DNA of 64,000 bases from Aphidius gifuensis. Its lineage: Eukaryota; Arthropoda; Insecta; Hymenoptera; Braconidae. The notes under the pieces were generated by a model. The model saw only the letters and a list, made by a program, of their open reading frames with translations. It made no database searches and was not told the DNA's origin. Positions 13,290-25,755 of this stretch are shown piece by piece. Within the stretch, counting starts at the first letter, position 1. Each line of letters starts with the position of its first letter. Location: the NCBI RefSeq assembly GCF_014905175.1, contig NC_057790.1, positions 6,820,001-6,884,000 of the forward strand, given 5' to 3'. The translations under genes and the position numbers were made by a program.

Positions 13290-13840
13290 TGCGGATAGTT
13301 TGAGTTCCAATGCGCGACTCTCAGTTTCAGAGTTGCAGCAGCCGCACCATCTTCCCCTTCTCGAATTTTTCGTATTTTTTATTTTTTCATTTGTCTCTCT
13401 CTTTATCATCTCGCTACATCGAAACAACACTACCAAGAATAGTCACAATGATAGAGTGAGATAAATATATACATACACCAACACATAAAAATATCCCCCC
13501 TATTTTTATTGCAACTGGTAATATATATCTGTGTGTTTCGAGGACTTACCTCAACAAGATAGAGAGAGAGAGAGAACGAGCGAAACAACTAGCGAGGGGT
13601 CGAGGCGGGAAGGGTAAGGGAGAATTTGAAAAAAAAATCACTGGTCACCCGTTGCAGGTTGTGTTGGTCTTTTATTTTGAGAAATATATAGATGAGGGGA
13701 ACGAAAGAGGGGCCCATTGGGCCTAGAGGGGACTGATCCCTGTTCAAGGTCCTTCATCATGTCTGAAATATAATATAATAGGGGGCCCAGGTATAATGTC
13801 TACCCCTTTTTAAATCTTCAGGGCAATATGAAACATAATC
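13290..13840 (-). promoter_or_regulatory. GC-richer block with GAGA repeats and a splice donor; possible 5' exon/promoter
   Basis: This block stands out from the surrounding AT desert. It holds AGAGAGAGAGAGA (GAGA-factor-like) near 13560-13575, GC-rich words (GCGAGGGGTCGAGGCGGGAAGG) and, read on the minus strand, TTGAG/GTAAGTCC at about 13548-13557, a strong donor. It may be a non-coding first exon and promoter of a minus-strand gene whose body is not identifiable. No coding sequence is visible, and the other strand cannot be excluded. Confidence 0.3.
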
Positions 13841-15318
13841 TGTTACTTTTTTTTTTTTTTTTCTTTCAAATAATAATAAATATAAAAGTTAAATAATTAA
13901 AATTAAATTATTTATAATAATAGTTAATTAATAATAAATAATAATTAATTTAATAAAATAATAATTAATTATTAATTTATAAACAAAAAAAAAATATATT
14001 AATAATTTTTTTTTTTTTTTTTAATTTATTGTTAAATTTTTTTGTTTTGAATTAATTAAAAAAATAAATATTTATAAATAATAATCATCTTGATGATTGA
14101 TGTTGAATATTGTTGAGATATGTATTTATGCATATATAAGTATATAGTTGAACAATATATATTTTTAAATCTATTTTTATTGCATAGAAGAAAATAAGTA
14201 CAGTTTATATGTGTGTGTGTGGTTGAAGGTGGAAAAAGAGGAGGAGGAGGAAGAGGAAGAGTAGACGGAGGAGTATGATGATGAGGTATATATAATGTGA
14301 TGTAAATTCAAGTTAAAGAAGATGATGATAAAAATAAATAATGATTAAACTTTTATCTTAACACTATATATACATGAGCATGAAAGTAAATTTTCTTGAT
14401 GGACAAAAAAGCGTGACCAGCTGGTTCACTTATAATGTTGGCTTGTTGATTTACCGTTGTATTTTGAGATACACTTGGTGTTTTATATAAATGCATATTA
14501 TAATAGCTATGTGGATATAAATAAATATAGATATCGAACATACAATTACCCCTGATCTCAGTCAATTGCTCAAGTGTCATTATCATAAACATTTTCATGA
14601 GTTTCTATTTTTGCTTTTTTTTTTTTTCGAAAAAAAAAACATCTATGATTATTTAAAAGCAATTTATATACATTAAAATTATCATTTATATTATTAATAA
14701 TAATTATTAGATAGAATTAGAAAATAAATAATTTTTATTTTAATTTTTAAAAATCTTTTAATAAATTTTTTATTTGTATTGACTTATTTTTTTTTTTTGG
14801 TAATTAAATATTACGTAATTAATAAATATAATTTTTATTTATAGATGTGTGTATGTATTTTAAATTTGCAAAATTATTGCAAACTTTCAATGATCAATTT
14901 TTAGATATGGAATTTATTGTGGGTGAACCTGTTTCTTGTGAAGATTTTAGTTCAGTTAAGTACTCCATTCATGTCCACATAGAATCATTAACAAATAACA
15001 TTATATATATTTTTATTAAATAAAAAAAAAAATGTATAAACAAATTAAAATTATTATTATTTACGTTAAAAAATATAAAAAACTACCTACACGTGTTTTA
15101 AAATTTAATTTAATAAAATTAAAAAAAAAAATTAATTTTTATCTAAAATTTTAATTTTTTATTTATGGTTTCTTATCATAATTTATGACATGTTACTTCG
15201 ATTTTTTAAAATTTTTTTTACATGTTTATTATCACTTTAATAGAAGCATTATAAATTTTTTTTTTTTTCTACATTTTATTTGATAAATTTTTGTTCTTGA
15301 AAATAGTTGTGTCTCATC
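13841..15318. other. AT-rich intergenic stretch
   Basis: Long A/T runs, a TG microsatellite (about 14211-14222) and a GAGGAGGAAG purine tract (about 14235-14265). No gene, RNA or element is recognised. Confidence 0.4.
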
Positions 15319-16229
15319 ATGATGAAGCGATTAATAATAATATTTTTGATTTATATTTATAGTGAGTAAAATAATTGATATAATGTACTAATAATTTTCA
15401 AATTAAAAATACAATTTATTCAACAGATATAAATGCAAAATTGCCAAATAAAATTTTAGGTGGTAGTGTAATTTCACGTTCATTCAGAGCAAATAGTAAT
15501 GCAATTTTGGAATTTAAAAACCACAGATTTTGCACTGGAAGTATAATAAGTGAAAAACATATTTTAACAGCAGCCTCATGTGTTGTATTGGAAAATATAG
15601 AATATACTGTTGTTGCTGGTAATTTACAAGTTCGAATAGGAGTAAATAATATAGGAGTAAACAATGGAGATGGTGAATTATATGATGTTCAATTTGTCAT
15701 ATTCCATAAAAATTACATGCCTGATGAATTTTGGAAAAATGATATTGCAATATTACGTCTTGAAAAAACAATTATATTTCCAAATAAATTTATGAAAATG
15801 AATGTTCAAAGTAATTTTCGAACTCCTCTTAATTCAGTGATGACTGTGACAAGTCTTGAAGGAGATATTCGTCAAATGAATACCAATTTTAGAATACTTA
15901 AACGTGTTTTTGTAAGACCACTTGGTTTAGCTCTTTGTGCTAAACATTTTTCTATGTACACAGTTCATGGAGCTCAAAGTTGTTTGAAAACTGAATTTGA
16001 AAATGATGAATTTACTTTGGTAATAATTTTTTTCAATTATTATTCATAATTATTATAATATTTTAATTAATAATTAATTTTTCAGGGCGATGCTGGAAGT
16101 GCTATTGTTTGGCATTGGGAAATAAATGGAATTGCATCAGTTTATTTACCAAATGAACCTCAAGTTTTAATTTTTACAAAAACATTTTTTTATACAGGAT
16201 TTATCAATAATATCCTCAGAGATTATTAA
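15319..16229 (+). CDS. Secreted serine protease homologue (S1 fold, catalytically dead)
   Basis: Trypsin-fold (S1/chymotrypsin) protein of about 259 residues from exons 15319-15361, 15427-16019 and 16086-16229; all junctions are GT-AG and in phase. The start gives MMKRLIIIFLIYIYNINA, a signal peptide. A short propeptide leads to ILGGSV, the position of the usual IVGG activation site. The family's TAAHC motif reads TAASC (His to Ser), NDIAIL keeps the Asp, and GDSGGP reads GDAGSA (Ser to Ala). Two of three catalytic residues are therefore gone, so no proteolysis is expected. Insect homologues of this kind act as cofactors in clotting or melanisation, or are recruited to venom; either is only inference here. 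No neighbouring protease genes are present. Confidence 0.85.
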
Positions 16230-19200
16230 AATTTTTTTCAATAAATATAAACAAGTTGGAATATTAATTTTATTAGAAATAAATAAAACAAAATTTTAAT
16301 AACTATTGTGTATTTTTTATTTTTCAATAGCTTCAATAAATTTTGTTAAATATTATACAGATTATTTATTAGTTTTATAACAATAATCGATTTTTTATAA
16401 TTATCGATTTTTACATAATACATAAATATTATTAATTTATTGTATATTTTTTTTTTTTCATTAACTTAGCTTGTGAAAGTGTCAAGGATATCTTGTGGAT
16501 TTTATTATTTTTTCAGTCAATGAATATTTGTAATATTTATTAGTAAAAATATTAAAATAAAATTTTTAAATTTTTATTACAACTGTGTTAATCACCTGAG
16601 AATTTTAATAATTGTTTAAGCAAAAAGAAAAAATTATTACCCAACAAGTTATAAAGATTAAATTATTACTATGAATTTTTTCGAAAAAGATATATGTAAA
16701 TAAAAAAAAAAAGGGGCGTTTAATATGATGATAAAATAAAAGTAATGAAAATAATTATCGAAAAAAAATTATAATTTTTATTTGGCTTATATATTTTACG
16801 ATAATTATTTAATTATTATTATTTTTTTCTTCGATATTATAGTTTAATTAATGAACATCTTGCTAATTTTTTTAAAATCCATAATAACTGACATATATTT
16901 AATTATTTAAATATGAATGAGATAAAGATTGTACTTAATAATAATAACGATAATAATTAATAATAATTTGTGATATTTTTGTAAAATAATTTTACAATCG
17001 AATTATTGAGTTGAATAACATTACGGTTTTTTAAAACTTAAAAAATTTCAGTCAAATAACTATATGAAAAAAGATAATTTAAATAAAATAAAAAGCTTAA
17101 TTATATTTTTTATAAATAAATATAAGAAATGTATATTATTTAGATAAATTTTCAATTTATATTACTATTTTTTTTTTCATTTTAGATAGTAATTATCGTG
17201 TAAATTAAACATGCCATTTAAAAATCAATAACAACAAAAAATTTCGAATCAATCTTGTTACATAATTAACGATATGACAGTATACAATATTCAAAAAATT
17301 CAGGATATTATTATTCTTCATACCATCAACTAATTTATGAGTTAATAAATAAAAATAATATATTTATATTCACACATTTTCTCTCATCTTAAATTCACAA
17401 ACACACTTAAAGAAAAAAAACGAAAAAGAAATTTATTATTTCTTATTTGCAGTAAAGATTCATTTACATAAAAATCATTTACTTAAAAAATTAATATACA
17501 TAATAATAAAATTAATAACAAATTTGAAATATTAAAAGCTATATATGTATATTTTTTTTTTGTTAATTTTATAAGTAAAGCTGCCAAAGCTGTGACTTAT
17601 ATTAATAAACGATATGGCAAATTGTCACAAGAGTATTTTTACAATTTTAAAATGACGAAAAAATTATTATAAATAATATTTAATTAATAAAAATAATAAC
17701 ATACAATTGCTTATATTAAAACGCCAATAAATATTCATCAAAAAAATTCATCTGGTTTATCTAAATGACAATCATAAACATTTAATTTTACAGGAAGTTT
17801 ATAATTTTTTTTTTTTTTTCTTTCGCGTATTTTATCATTGAGCTTATTTACATAATTATTTATTACGCATTAAATATCACAAATTTAAAATTTCATTTAT
17901 CCATCAGACTAATTATTTTTATTTTAATTATTTTTTATTAAATAATTATTATGTAGTAGTTTATGAGGCAAAAGTTTATCGAGGTATTTTTAAAAACCCA
18001 AAGGTCGCTTTGAATTATTTATTATTACTATTCTATATTTAATTATTAACATAAATATAATAAATTTTGCGACTTGTTTATTTATTTTTTTACATGGGTT
18101 AATTTTTTTTTTTTTTTGTTTTTATTTAATTTTTGGGGAAGCAAGATTATAATGAAACGTATAAGCGTACGTATACAAGTACTACACGAGGTTTCTTGTA
18201 CCAAGTGAAGTCTTAGATTAACTTACAATAATTATTTAAATTTTTTCATTTAAATAATTTAGTTAATGCAGGTAAACATTTTTAAATATTGTAAATATTT
18301 ATTTTTTTTTTTACTCTCAAAAACATTGTTTAATTGAATAATTACGTTTTGTTTCTTTCTGGTAAATAGTAATCTATTTTCTATGTAGAAAAAAAAAGAA
18401 TACTTAATTATTAATACTTTTAATACATGGATGCATTTGGACATTTTTAAAAATTATTTAATATTAATTGTCAAGTAATTGAGGCCTTAATTAATGCTCC
18501 ATTTTGACCGAGTTTAATCAATGAAATAAATGTTGATGTTAAATAATTTGCATCCATTGTTATTTATTTTTTAAAGGTGAATTTCTTTTTTTTTTTTTTC
18601 ATTCATTTCGAATGATTTGTAGGTAATTTTAGTATTTTTAATATTAATTAATGAATAATTTTTTTTCTAGTACGATAAATGCACAGTTTGGTAGTGAAAA
18701 TAAATTTAATTTGACAAAAAATTATGACAAAAGCTGTTGATTTGGGATATAGTCGTCGGTTTTTTTTTTTTTTTTTATACCCGTACTCACTCGCAGTCTA
18801 TTGATAATTAATTTACATAATTAATCTTATTTCTAACACACTATACAATTAAAAATAAAAACTAATAAATCACAAAAATAAAAAAATATATATAAGACTT
18901 GATTTACTTATAGATAAATTAAACTGTACAAAAAAAAAAAAGAAAATTCATTGAAAATCGAAAAAAAAAAATAGATCATTGTAAGAAACATTATTCAAAA
19001 ATTAAATATATGTACAAATTATTTTTTGAAACATTTCAAAACAACTTAATTAATAATATAATTTAAATAAATTTAAAAATTTTTTTTTTACAATCGAAAA
19101 AAAAAATAAATAATTTTTCTGTTAATTTTTTCATTTAATGATTTTTTCTTTTTTTTTTTTCAAGTCTAAATATTAAACGCACCATGATTAAAAAAACATC

Positions 19201-19564
19201 ACAAAATTAAAAAAAAAAAACGACAATAATAATTTACAATTACAAAAAATATGTTAATAAAATAAAATTAATAAAAAAAAAAAAAAAATTGCTCGTTTTC
19301 GATGAAAATCATTAGTCTAATAAATAAGAGAAAAAAAAAAAAAAAAACAATGAGTTATTAAATTACTGGAAGATGAAAAGAAGAAAAAAAAATAAAATAA
19401 AATAATGATAATTAAATCGTTCATGTAAGATGATGTTGATGAGAAGATACCCGACTCGACGGACCTTGGACTCGACACTCAAGTAATTGGCGTAAAAGTA
19501 AACAAGGCGAACGATTATCATCAGCCTCTTGGAGTCCTCAGCCCGGAGTGGGTGGAATTTTATG
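16230..19564. other. AT-rich intergenic stretch
   Basis: Dense poly-A/T with short open frames only. 18750-19560 is probably the 3' UTR and downstream region of the minus-strand ataxin-7 gene, but no poly(A) signal can be assigned with confidence. Confidence 0.35.
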
Positions 19565-22010
19565 TCAGTGAATATTAAAATTATATTGTTTACGTGTTGA
19601 TGTTATACGTAACCAACGACTAACAGCTAATGGTTCTGGATGACAATTTGACCATGATATATCACCATAATGTGGATAACTTGTTGAACCAGTTGTACCA
19701 TCAATATTTGTAAATTCATTTGTATATTCATGTTTAATACGTTTTGTTGTACGTCCATGACCACCACCAGCACTACTACTACCACCACCACCACCCAATG
19801 GACTCAATAAAATTGAATTACTATTATTATCATTATTACTAATACGTTTACCATTAACCAATTGATTTTTAGGACTATTACTTGGTTCATCAAATGTTAT
19901 ATTTGGCATTGATGAACCATGTATTTGATAATTTTTATTATTATTATTGGGTGATTGTATATTATGACTATTTGATCTTGGTATTTGCATAATTATTTGT
20001 GATTTTGTATCTTTAAATAATGATACTGGTGAATAAAGTGTCATACTTTCATTATCAATATCAGATAATGTTTCACCTTCAAGTACTGTTGCTGGTAATT
20101 GATTATTAATTTGTAATGGTGTTGTTACAATTGGTGATATTGTTGCTGGTATTAATGTTGATACTTGTGATGATAATTCTGTTTTAGTTATTGGTGATAA
20201 TGATGGTAATAGTACTGATATTGGTGTTAATATTGATTTTGTTAATAAACCACTATTTGCTGCTAAACTTGATTCTAATCTCATTTCTTCTTTGACAAAA
20301 TCTTCTTCCAATTTTGTCTGTAAAAAAAAGAATATTATTGTTAAAATATATATATAAAATAATAATGTATATTATTAATTATTACCTTTGGCAGTGGATA
20401 TGAATCAGGTAATGATAATACAGGTGGTGAACTTGGTGATTCATTATCATTAATATTATTATTATTAATATTTTTTCCTATTGTTGGTGTTGATACAGTT
20501 ATTGTACCAGCAACTGTTACTTTTGATGTTCTATTTGGAAGATCTTTTGATGCTCTATGCTCAGCAAGAAGTTTATCAAAACTTTTACTACGTCCAGGTA
20601 CTGTTCTACGTAATGATACTGTATGTGCTTTGCATGTTAATGATCTTGTACATGGTTTACCAGTATCATCATTCCATACACCACAATGTTTATCAGCATC
20701 GTATTCTCTGTCTTTAAGAAGACCTCTATCTCCTTTAAGACGTTTTCTTTTTGGTGGTCCATTTGTTGTTGTTGTTGTTGTCGTTGATGATGTCGTTGTT
20801 GTTGTTGATGTTGTTGTTGCTGTATTACCATTTGTACCTGGACTTTTAACTGGACTTGATGGTACAATACCTGATATTTGATCATACGGTGATTTTGGTG
20901 CAATTGTTTGTAACGTAGAGTGTAAATTTGCTTGTTCAGCTGTTCTTTTTATTGATGTATGATTTATTTTTGAATTTGATAATGATCCACTACTTGTACT
21001 GTTACCAGATGATGATGATGATGTTGATTTTTTTGTTAACTTAGATATTTTACAGTATGCTGTTTTTAAAACTGGTTTCGATGATTGTATTGATGTTGAT
21101 GATGATGATGGCGGTGGCGGTGGTGGAGGTGGTGGTAAATTTGCTGTTTCTGATGAATGCCTACTTTCTAAAAATATTCATCAATTAATTTTTATATTAT
21201 TACAATTTATTAAATCTATCTAAAATTTTATAATAATTATTTGCCTTACCCATGTGTTGAATGAGAGCTTGAGGTTTGACAATTGCATTGCAAATTTCAC
21301 AAACAACTCCATAAAATGTATCACGCTCCGGACAGAAGCCATATAAATCAATGTCTAAAAAATTTTAAACAATATTAACTATATATTTATTGTTTTTTTA
21401 TAACTAATTATTGACTAATAAATAATTACCATCAGCTGACAGGCGTGTAACAGAACTTGGTTCAGTTTCAGACTCATCATCACCTTTAAAAAAAAATAAA
21501 TATTAAAATTACTAAATGACATATTAATAATTAATAAAATATAAATATATCATAATTATTATATAACATTTATCATTAAAATATCAATAGGAAAAAAAAT
21601 TATTTTGTTAAAAAAAAAACAAAAAAAATATCCTATTGTTATTATATTTTTTTTTGATATTATTTTAATGATTAAAACAATATTTATGTCAGTTGACAAG
21701 TGTGTACAAATGTCCATGCATGACATTGAAAAAAAAAAAAAAACCAATATAAATAAAAATAAAGTGAGAAAAATGATGAAAAACAGACGAAGATAATTTC
21801 GATATATTTTTAGGTTATGTTATTTCGACGCCTGAGTCAGGTAATTTTTTCAATTTACGAAATTTAATTTTTAATTATTATGATATATTATTATTATATT
21901 AAAAATAATAAATAAATAAACTTACTTAATGGTTTGTCTCTTCCAATTTTTTCAATCCAATTTGACCATGGTTGGCCGTGGAAAAACGTTGGGCTGTCAC
22001 TCCCCGACAT
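19565..22010 (-). CDS. Ataxin-7 / SGF73 homologue (SAGA deubiquitinase module subunit)
   Basis: Nuclear scaffold that anchors the histone H2B deubiquitinase module (USP22/Nonstop) to SAGA. Five exons on minus: 22010-21926, 21483-21430, 21354-21250, 21167-20386 and 20317-19565; phases agree, giving about 592 residues. The N-terminus begins MSGSDSPTFFHGQPWSNW. Exon 3 has the zinc-finger motif GFCPERDTF...CEICNAIVKPQALIQHM, typical of the family. Exon 4 carries a proline run, Ser- and Thr-rich tracts, a basic KRKR patch, then the SCA7 domain (EYDADKHCGVWNDDTGKPC through the GRSKSFDKLLAEHR end). The last exon is low complexity with a GGGGGSSSAGGG stretch. Shorter than the fly protein as I recall it, but complete. 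The repeat tracts may vary in length between individuals. Confidence 0.92.
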
Positions 22011-23485
22011 TGCCACGGCACAAACTATCGCGAGTCAATGAATGGAGTACAATATATATAAAAATGGCACTTACTACAATATTCTGTATACATAAAAATC
22101 GTATATCTACAATGTATATATATTTTTTTTTTTTTTAAATATTTAAAAGGCTATGTATACCTATGCGAATTAAACGGTTGTTGTCGTGAACAATAATGTC
22201 TCTTTAAATAATACATTTGACATGCCGGCAACACACTCACACACACACACTAAAATAACATTAAATATATTTTCATTAAATTTAATAACAATTAATTAAT
22301 TTATTAATTATTTAACCCCATTTTGTATTTTTAATTAATTTATATATATTTTTAATAATCATTTGATGAATTTTTATTTTAAATTATTTTTGTATTTTTT
22401 TTTTGCATAATTTTATATAAATAATTAATTAAATAAATAATTATTTGATAATTTTTTAATTTTATATTACGTTTTGTATTTTAAACAAGCTGTAAGAGCA
22501 ATTGAATGATTTTTTTTTAAATTGAAAAGTAAAATACTTGTAAGACAAATATATTGAAGAAAAAAAAAAAAAATAAGGGCAATTTTTATTGATGGATGAT
22601 GATAATTGTGTGTGTGTAAAAAAAAGATTGACGGTTCACTTTAATTAAATTTTAAAAAACCCTTTATTTTATTTGAAAAAAAATTTGAAAAAAAAAAATC
22701 AACGGAAATTATTATTTTTTAAATAATTTTTCTTGGATGTTTATTTATTTTTTTTATCTTGGATGTATGAAGCATCCCTTATAACATCCCTTAAACTCAA
22801 CTTGGCATTGCCTGGCAATATCTCAAGATACACACCCTCTTTTATCCCTCTCGAATTTTTTCGCATGTGTATGTGTCTGGGTTATTTGAAAAAAAGAGGA
22901 TAAAATATGGAGCAATATCGAGTAAGAAAAAAAATAGATAAGAAAAGGGATTTAAACTTTTTTTTTTCTTGAAGATGTCGGTTTCTATTGTCTCTTTGAC
23001 TTCATCCCTTAACAATTTATTTGCATTATGTATTTGTTTGAAAAAAAATATTATAATTGTCTAGAAGTATTTTTTTTCTATCTAAAACACAATTGACTCT
23101 TCATTTGTATTAATTTTATATTATTTTTTTCATCTGCTTCTGGTTCAAATGAGGTTTGGAGAATTGCCAGGTGGTTGAATTTTTTTTTATCATTTTTTAT
23201 CGGGTCATACAATTAAATTTTAAAACCGTTACAAGCGTTATCCCCATTTTTTTTTTGGGTTTGTAAACCGGTTTTTTTAAATTATCTTATCGAAATTTTT
23301 ACGTACAATTTCGATTTTTTATTATTACAATAACAAACATTACATTATTTTGAAAAAAAAGCTATTATTATTGTTAATATTATTCTATTTTGTTATTAAT
23401 AATATAGATTTTTTGAATTTGTACATTTCAATATAATAAGTACAATTTTTTACTGACTAGTTGATAAAAAAAGTTAAAATAATAA
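22011..23485. other. 5' region of the ataxin-7 gene and AT-rich spacer
   Basis: Just upstream of the ataxin-7 start lie GC-richer bases (about 21975-22035), consistent with its 5' UTR, and a CA microsatellite near 22238-22250. Nothing further is recognised. Confidence 0.35.
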
Positions 23486-24050
23486 TTAATTTTTAGTGTT
23501 TTTTGTTGGAAAAAGAGAAGTTGGTGGTTGTTTTCCACCAATATGTTCTTGTATTTTTTTCCAATTAATATACCAAAATGGTTGACGTTCCTCAGGCCAT
23601 GTGCTTATTGTATCAATGAGATTCCAATCACCACCAGCTTGTGGTGGAAGAAATGCAGGATCACGGTATGGACGATTTGGAAGCATTGGTGGTGATCCAT
23701 CAACTCGATTAACAATACTTGATACATCACTATTGTTTTCTTTGTTATCCAAATATTGTGGTAATGTATGATGATGATGATTTGATGAACCAGCATATGG
23801 AGGTCTTTGACATTGTACAATCACAATAATCATCCCAAAAAAAATTAATACTTTTGTCTATAATTAAAAAACAAAAAATACATTTAATTATTGAAGTGAT
23901 CAATCAATTAATTAGCCTCAAAAATAAATTAGAAACTAGAATATTATTATTGCCAAAATTAATTAGAAATATAATAACAATTTTATAAAATTTAAAAATA
24001 AAATAATTAACTTTTTTATTAAATTATATTTTTTATATTAAACTTACCAT
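23486..24050 (-). CDS. Small secreted protein with STWPEERQPFWYINW motif
   Basis: Predicted secreted protein of 124 residues. The start codon is alone at the end of exon 1 (24050-24048, followed at once by GTAAGT); exon 2 is 23857-23486. The joined start gives MTKVLIFFGMIIVIVQCQ, a clean signal peptide that the exon 2 frame alone does not provide. The mature part is Pro/Asn/His-rich (NHHHH, PPYAG) and its C-terminal half holds LIDTISTWPEERQPFWYINW. The paralogue at 25455-25755 has the same gene structure and the same core motif. Only three cysteines are not paired in any obvious way, and I recognise no family. The role is unknown. Confidence 0.7.
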
Positions 24051-24968
24051 TTTAAATATTTTAAATATTTTTTTTATATTATTACACTTAATTATTATAA
24101 TGGCTTTTAGTCTTGTTAAATAAAAAAAATATAAAATCACACAAAGTGAGACCACAGTGACCAAAACTACAGTGTTCAATATGCGACTCGGTTTCTTCTT
24201 TATAAACTGTAACCGAAGGCAACAGTGATTGTTTCCTTCCCCTTCTACAATCATTATCATTTTCACACTGACAATTGTCATTAAATTTTAGATTAAAAAT
24301 ATTCATGAAAAAAAAAGCTACGATAAGTTTATCTTTTTTATTATAATTATTATTACACAAGCAAATTGATCAATTTTATTTTTTTTTTATTTCTATTATT
24401 TTTCTTTTTTTAATAAATTATTTATTTATAATAATTAATTTTTATTTTTAACAGGGAATAACCCATCTTGACATTTGTAAAGTTTTTTTTTTTTTTTTTG
24501 GATAACCTTGATAAAATATTTTCATCATCATTACGTGGATGATTTTTTTTTCTAAATTTATATAATTTTTTACTTCTCAGTAAAATGACAAATATATTTC
24601 GCAGAATGATTACGTAAAAATATAAAATTTATGTATTTAAATAATTAATTAATTAACGGTAATTGTGGACAATGAAAAATACGTGTGTTTAATTATTTTA
24701 CGAGTGAGATTATTTATTCAGAAAAAAAACTTTCGATTAATTTATTAATTTAATTTAACGTCCTGGTTATATTGTCCGTTGGGGTTTTTAAAAAAAGACG
24801 TTAAATAATTTAAATTTTAAATTAAGTTTTATGTATTTTATAACTATTGTTATTTTAAAACTATAAATTAATTTTTTATCTTTTTAAATCACCTGATTCA
24901 CGTAAAAATAATAATCAAATTTGCGGTTTTTTTTTCAAAATTAATCCAACATTTTTCATTTTTTTTTT

Positions 24969-25182
24969 TTACTGAAATATGTTTTGAATGTCTTGAATGT
25001 CATCTAAATTATTTTCAGTAGAAAATTGAGATTCAAATTCTTGATTTTGATTGGCTAATGTCACTTGTTCATTTGCTCGTTCTAAATCAATTTGATTTTT
25101 AATTGAATGAATAATAATTTAACAATTAATTTTAAAAATAGAATAACATATCAAATTGCTTTTTTATCTTTCAACTCACCAT
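24969..25182 (-). pseudogene. Possible decayed third member of the small secreted family
   Basis: A minus-strand ATG directly abutting GTGAGT at 25182-25180, with a TATATAAAAAC-like box about 115 bp upstream (near 25300), repeats the ATG/GT exon layout of the two flanking genes. Downstream, a TTTAG acceptor (near 25075) opens a Glu/Gln/Asn-rich frame ending DDIQDIQNIFQ and stop at 24971. The frames do not match: phase 0 splicing stops within eight codons. The STWP motif is missing. It is either a broken copy or an unrelated frame. Confidence 0.3.
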
Positions 25183-25454
25183 AATGATTTTTTTTTAAAC
25201 CAATAAATTTTAATATATAAAAAATAATAAGACAGTCTGGTTTTCGTTGAAAATTTATTATTCAATATACGACAAATTTAATTTATCATCGTTTTTATAT
25301 AGCCACAATGTCATTAAATTAAATAGTCACTTTTTAAATATTTAATTTGAACAGTTTTATAATAATTCAACAGTGTAAATAATTTTTAAAATTAGGTAGC
25401 GTATTTATTCATTAAATTGAAGTGAATTTTTTTATCATATTACGATTGATTAAA

Positions 25455-25755
25455 TTAACAAATAACATTATAAGTACGTTGCCAATTGATAAACCACGTG
25501 GGTTGACGTTCTCTGGGCCATGTGCTGAGATAATACACGTAGTTTATGTTACCATATGCTTGAGGTGGTAGCACCAATTGGCTAACTGGAACACCAGGAA
25601 CAACTGGATAATATGCGTATGGGTAAGTTGGATAATAATAATATTGAGCTTGAACAACAGCCAATACAACTGCCAATACAATTAATTTAATCTGAAAAAT
25701 AATATAAACTATTTAAATATTTTTCCATTAAAATTTGTAGATTCGTACTTACCAT
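25455..25755 (-). CDS. Small secreted protein with STWPRERQPTWFINW motif
   Basis: Predicted secreted protein of 79 residues. The start codon is the last codon of exon 1 (25755-25753, then GTAAGT); exon 2 is 25691-25455. The joined start gives MIKLIVLAVVLAVVQAQ, an obvious signal peptide. It continues with a Tyr/Pro-rich segment (YYYYPTYPYAYYPVVPGVP), then YYLSTWPRERQPTWFINW and a short tail ending in Cys. The paralogue at 23486-24050 shares the structure and the STWPxERQPxWxINW core. A TATAAAAG-like box lies about 75-80 bp upstream of the start (near 25830-25838). The family is not recognised; an extracellular role is inferred from the signal peptide only. Confidence 0.75.

Noticed and set aside
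20481..20881. Plus-strand open frames rich in Leu/Tyr/Val
   Set aside because: Antisense shadows of the ataxin-7 exon, caused by its Thr/Gln/Ser codon runs.
23605..23820. Second minus-strand frame in the small secreted gene
   Set aside because: Overlaps the STWP-motif frame, which has a signal peptide and a paralogue; the alternative frame has neither.
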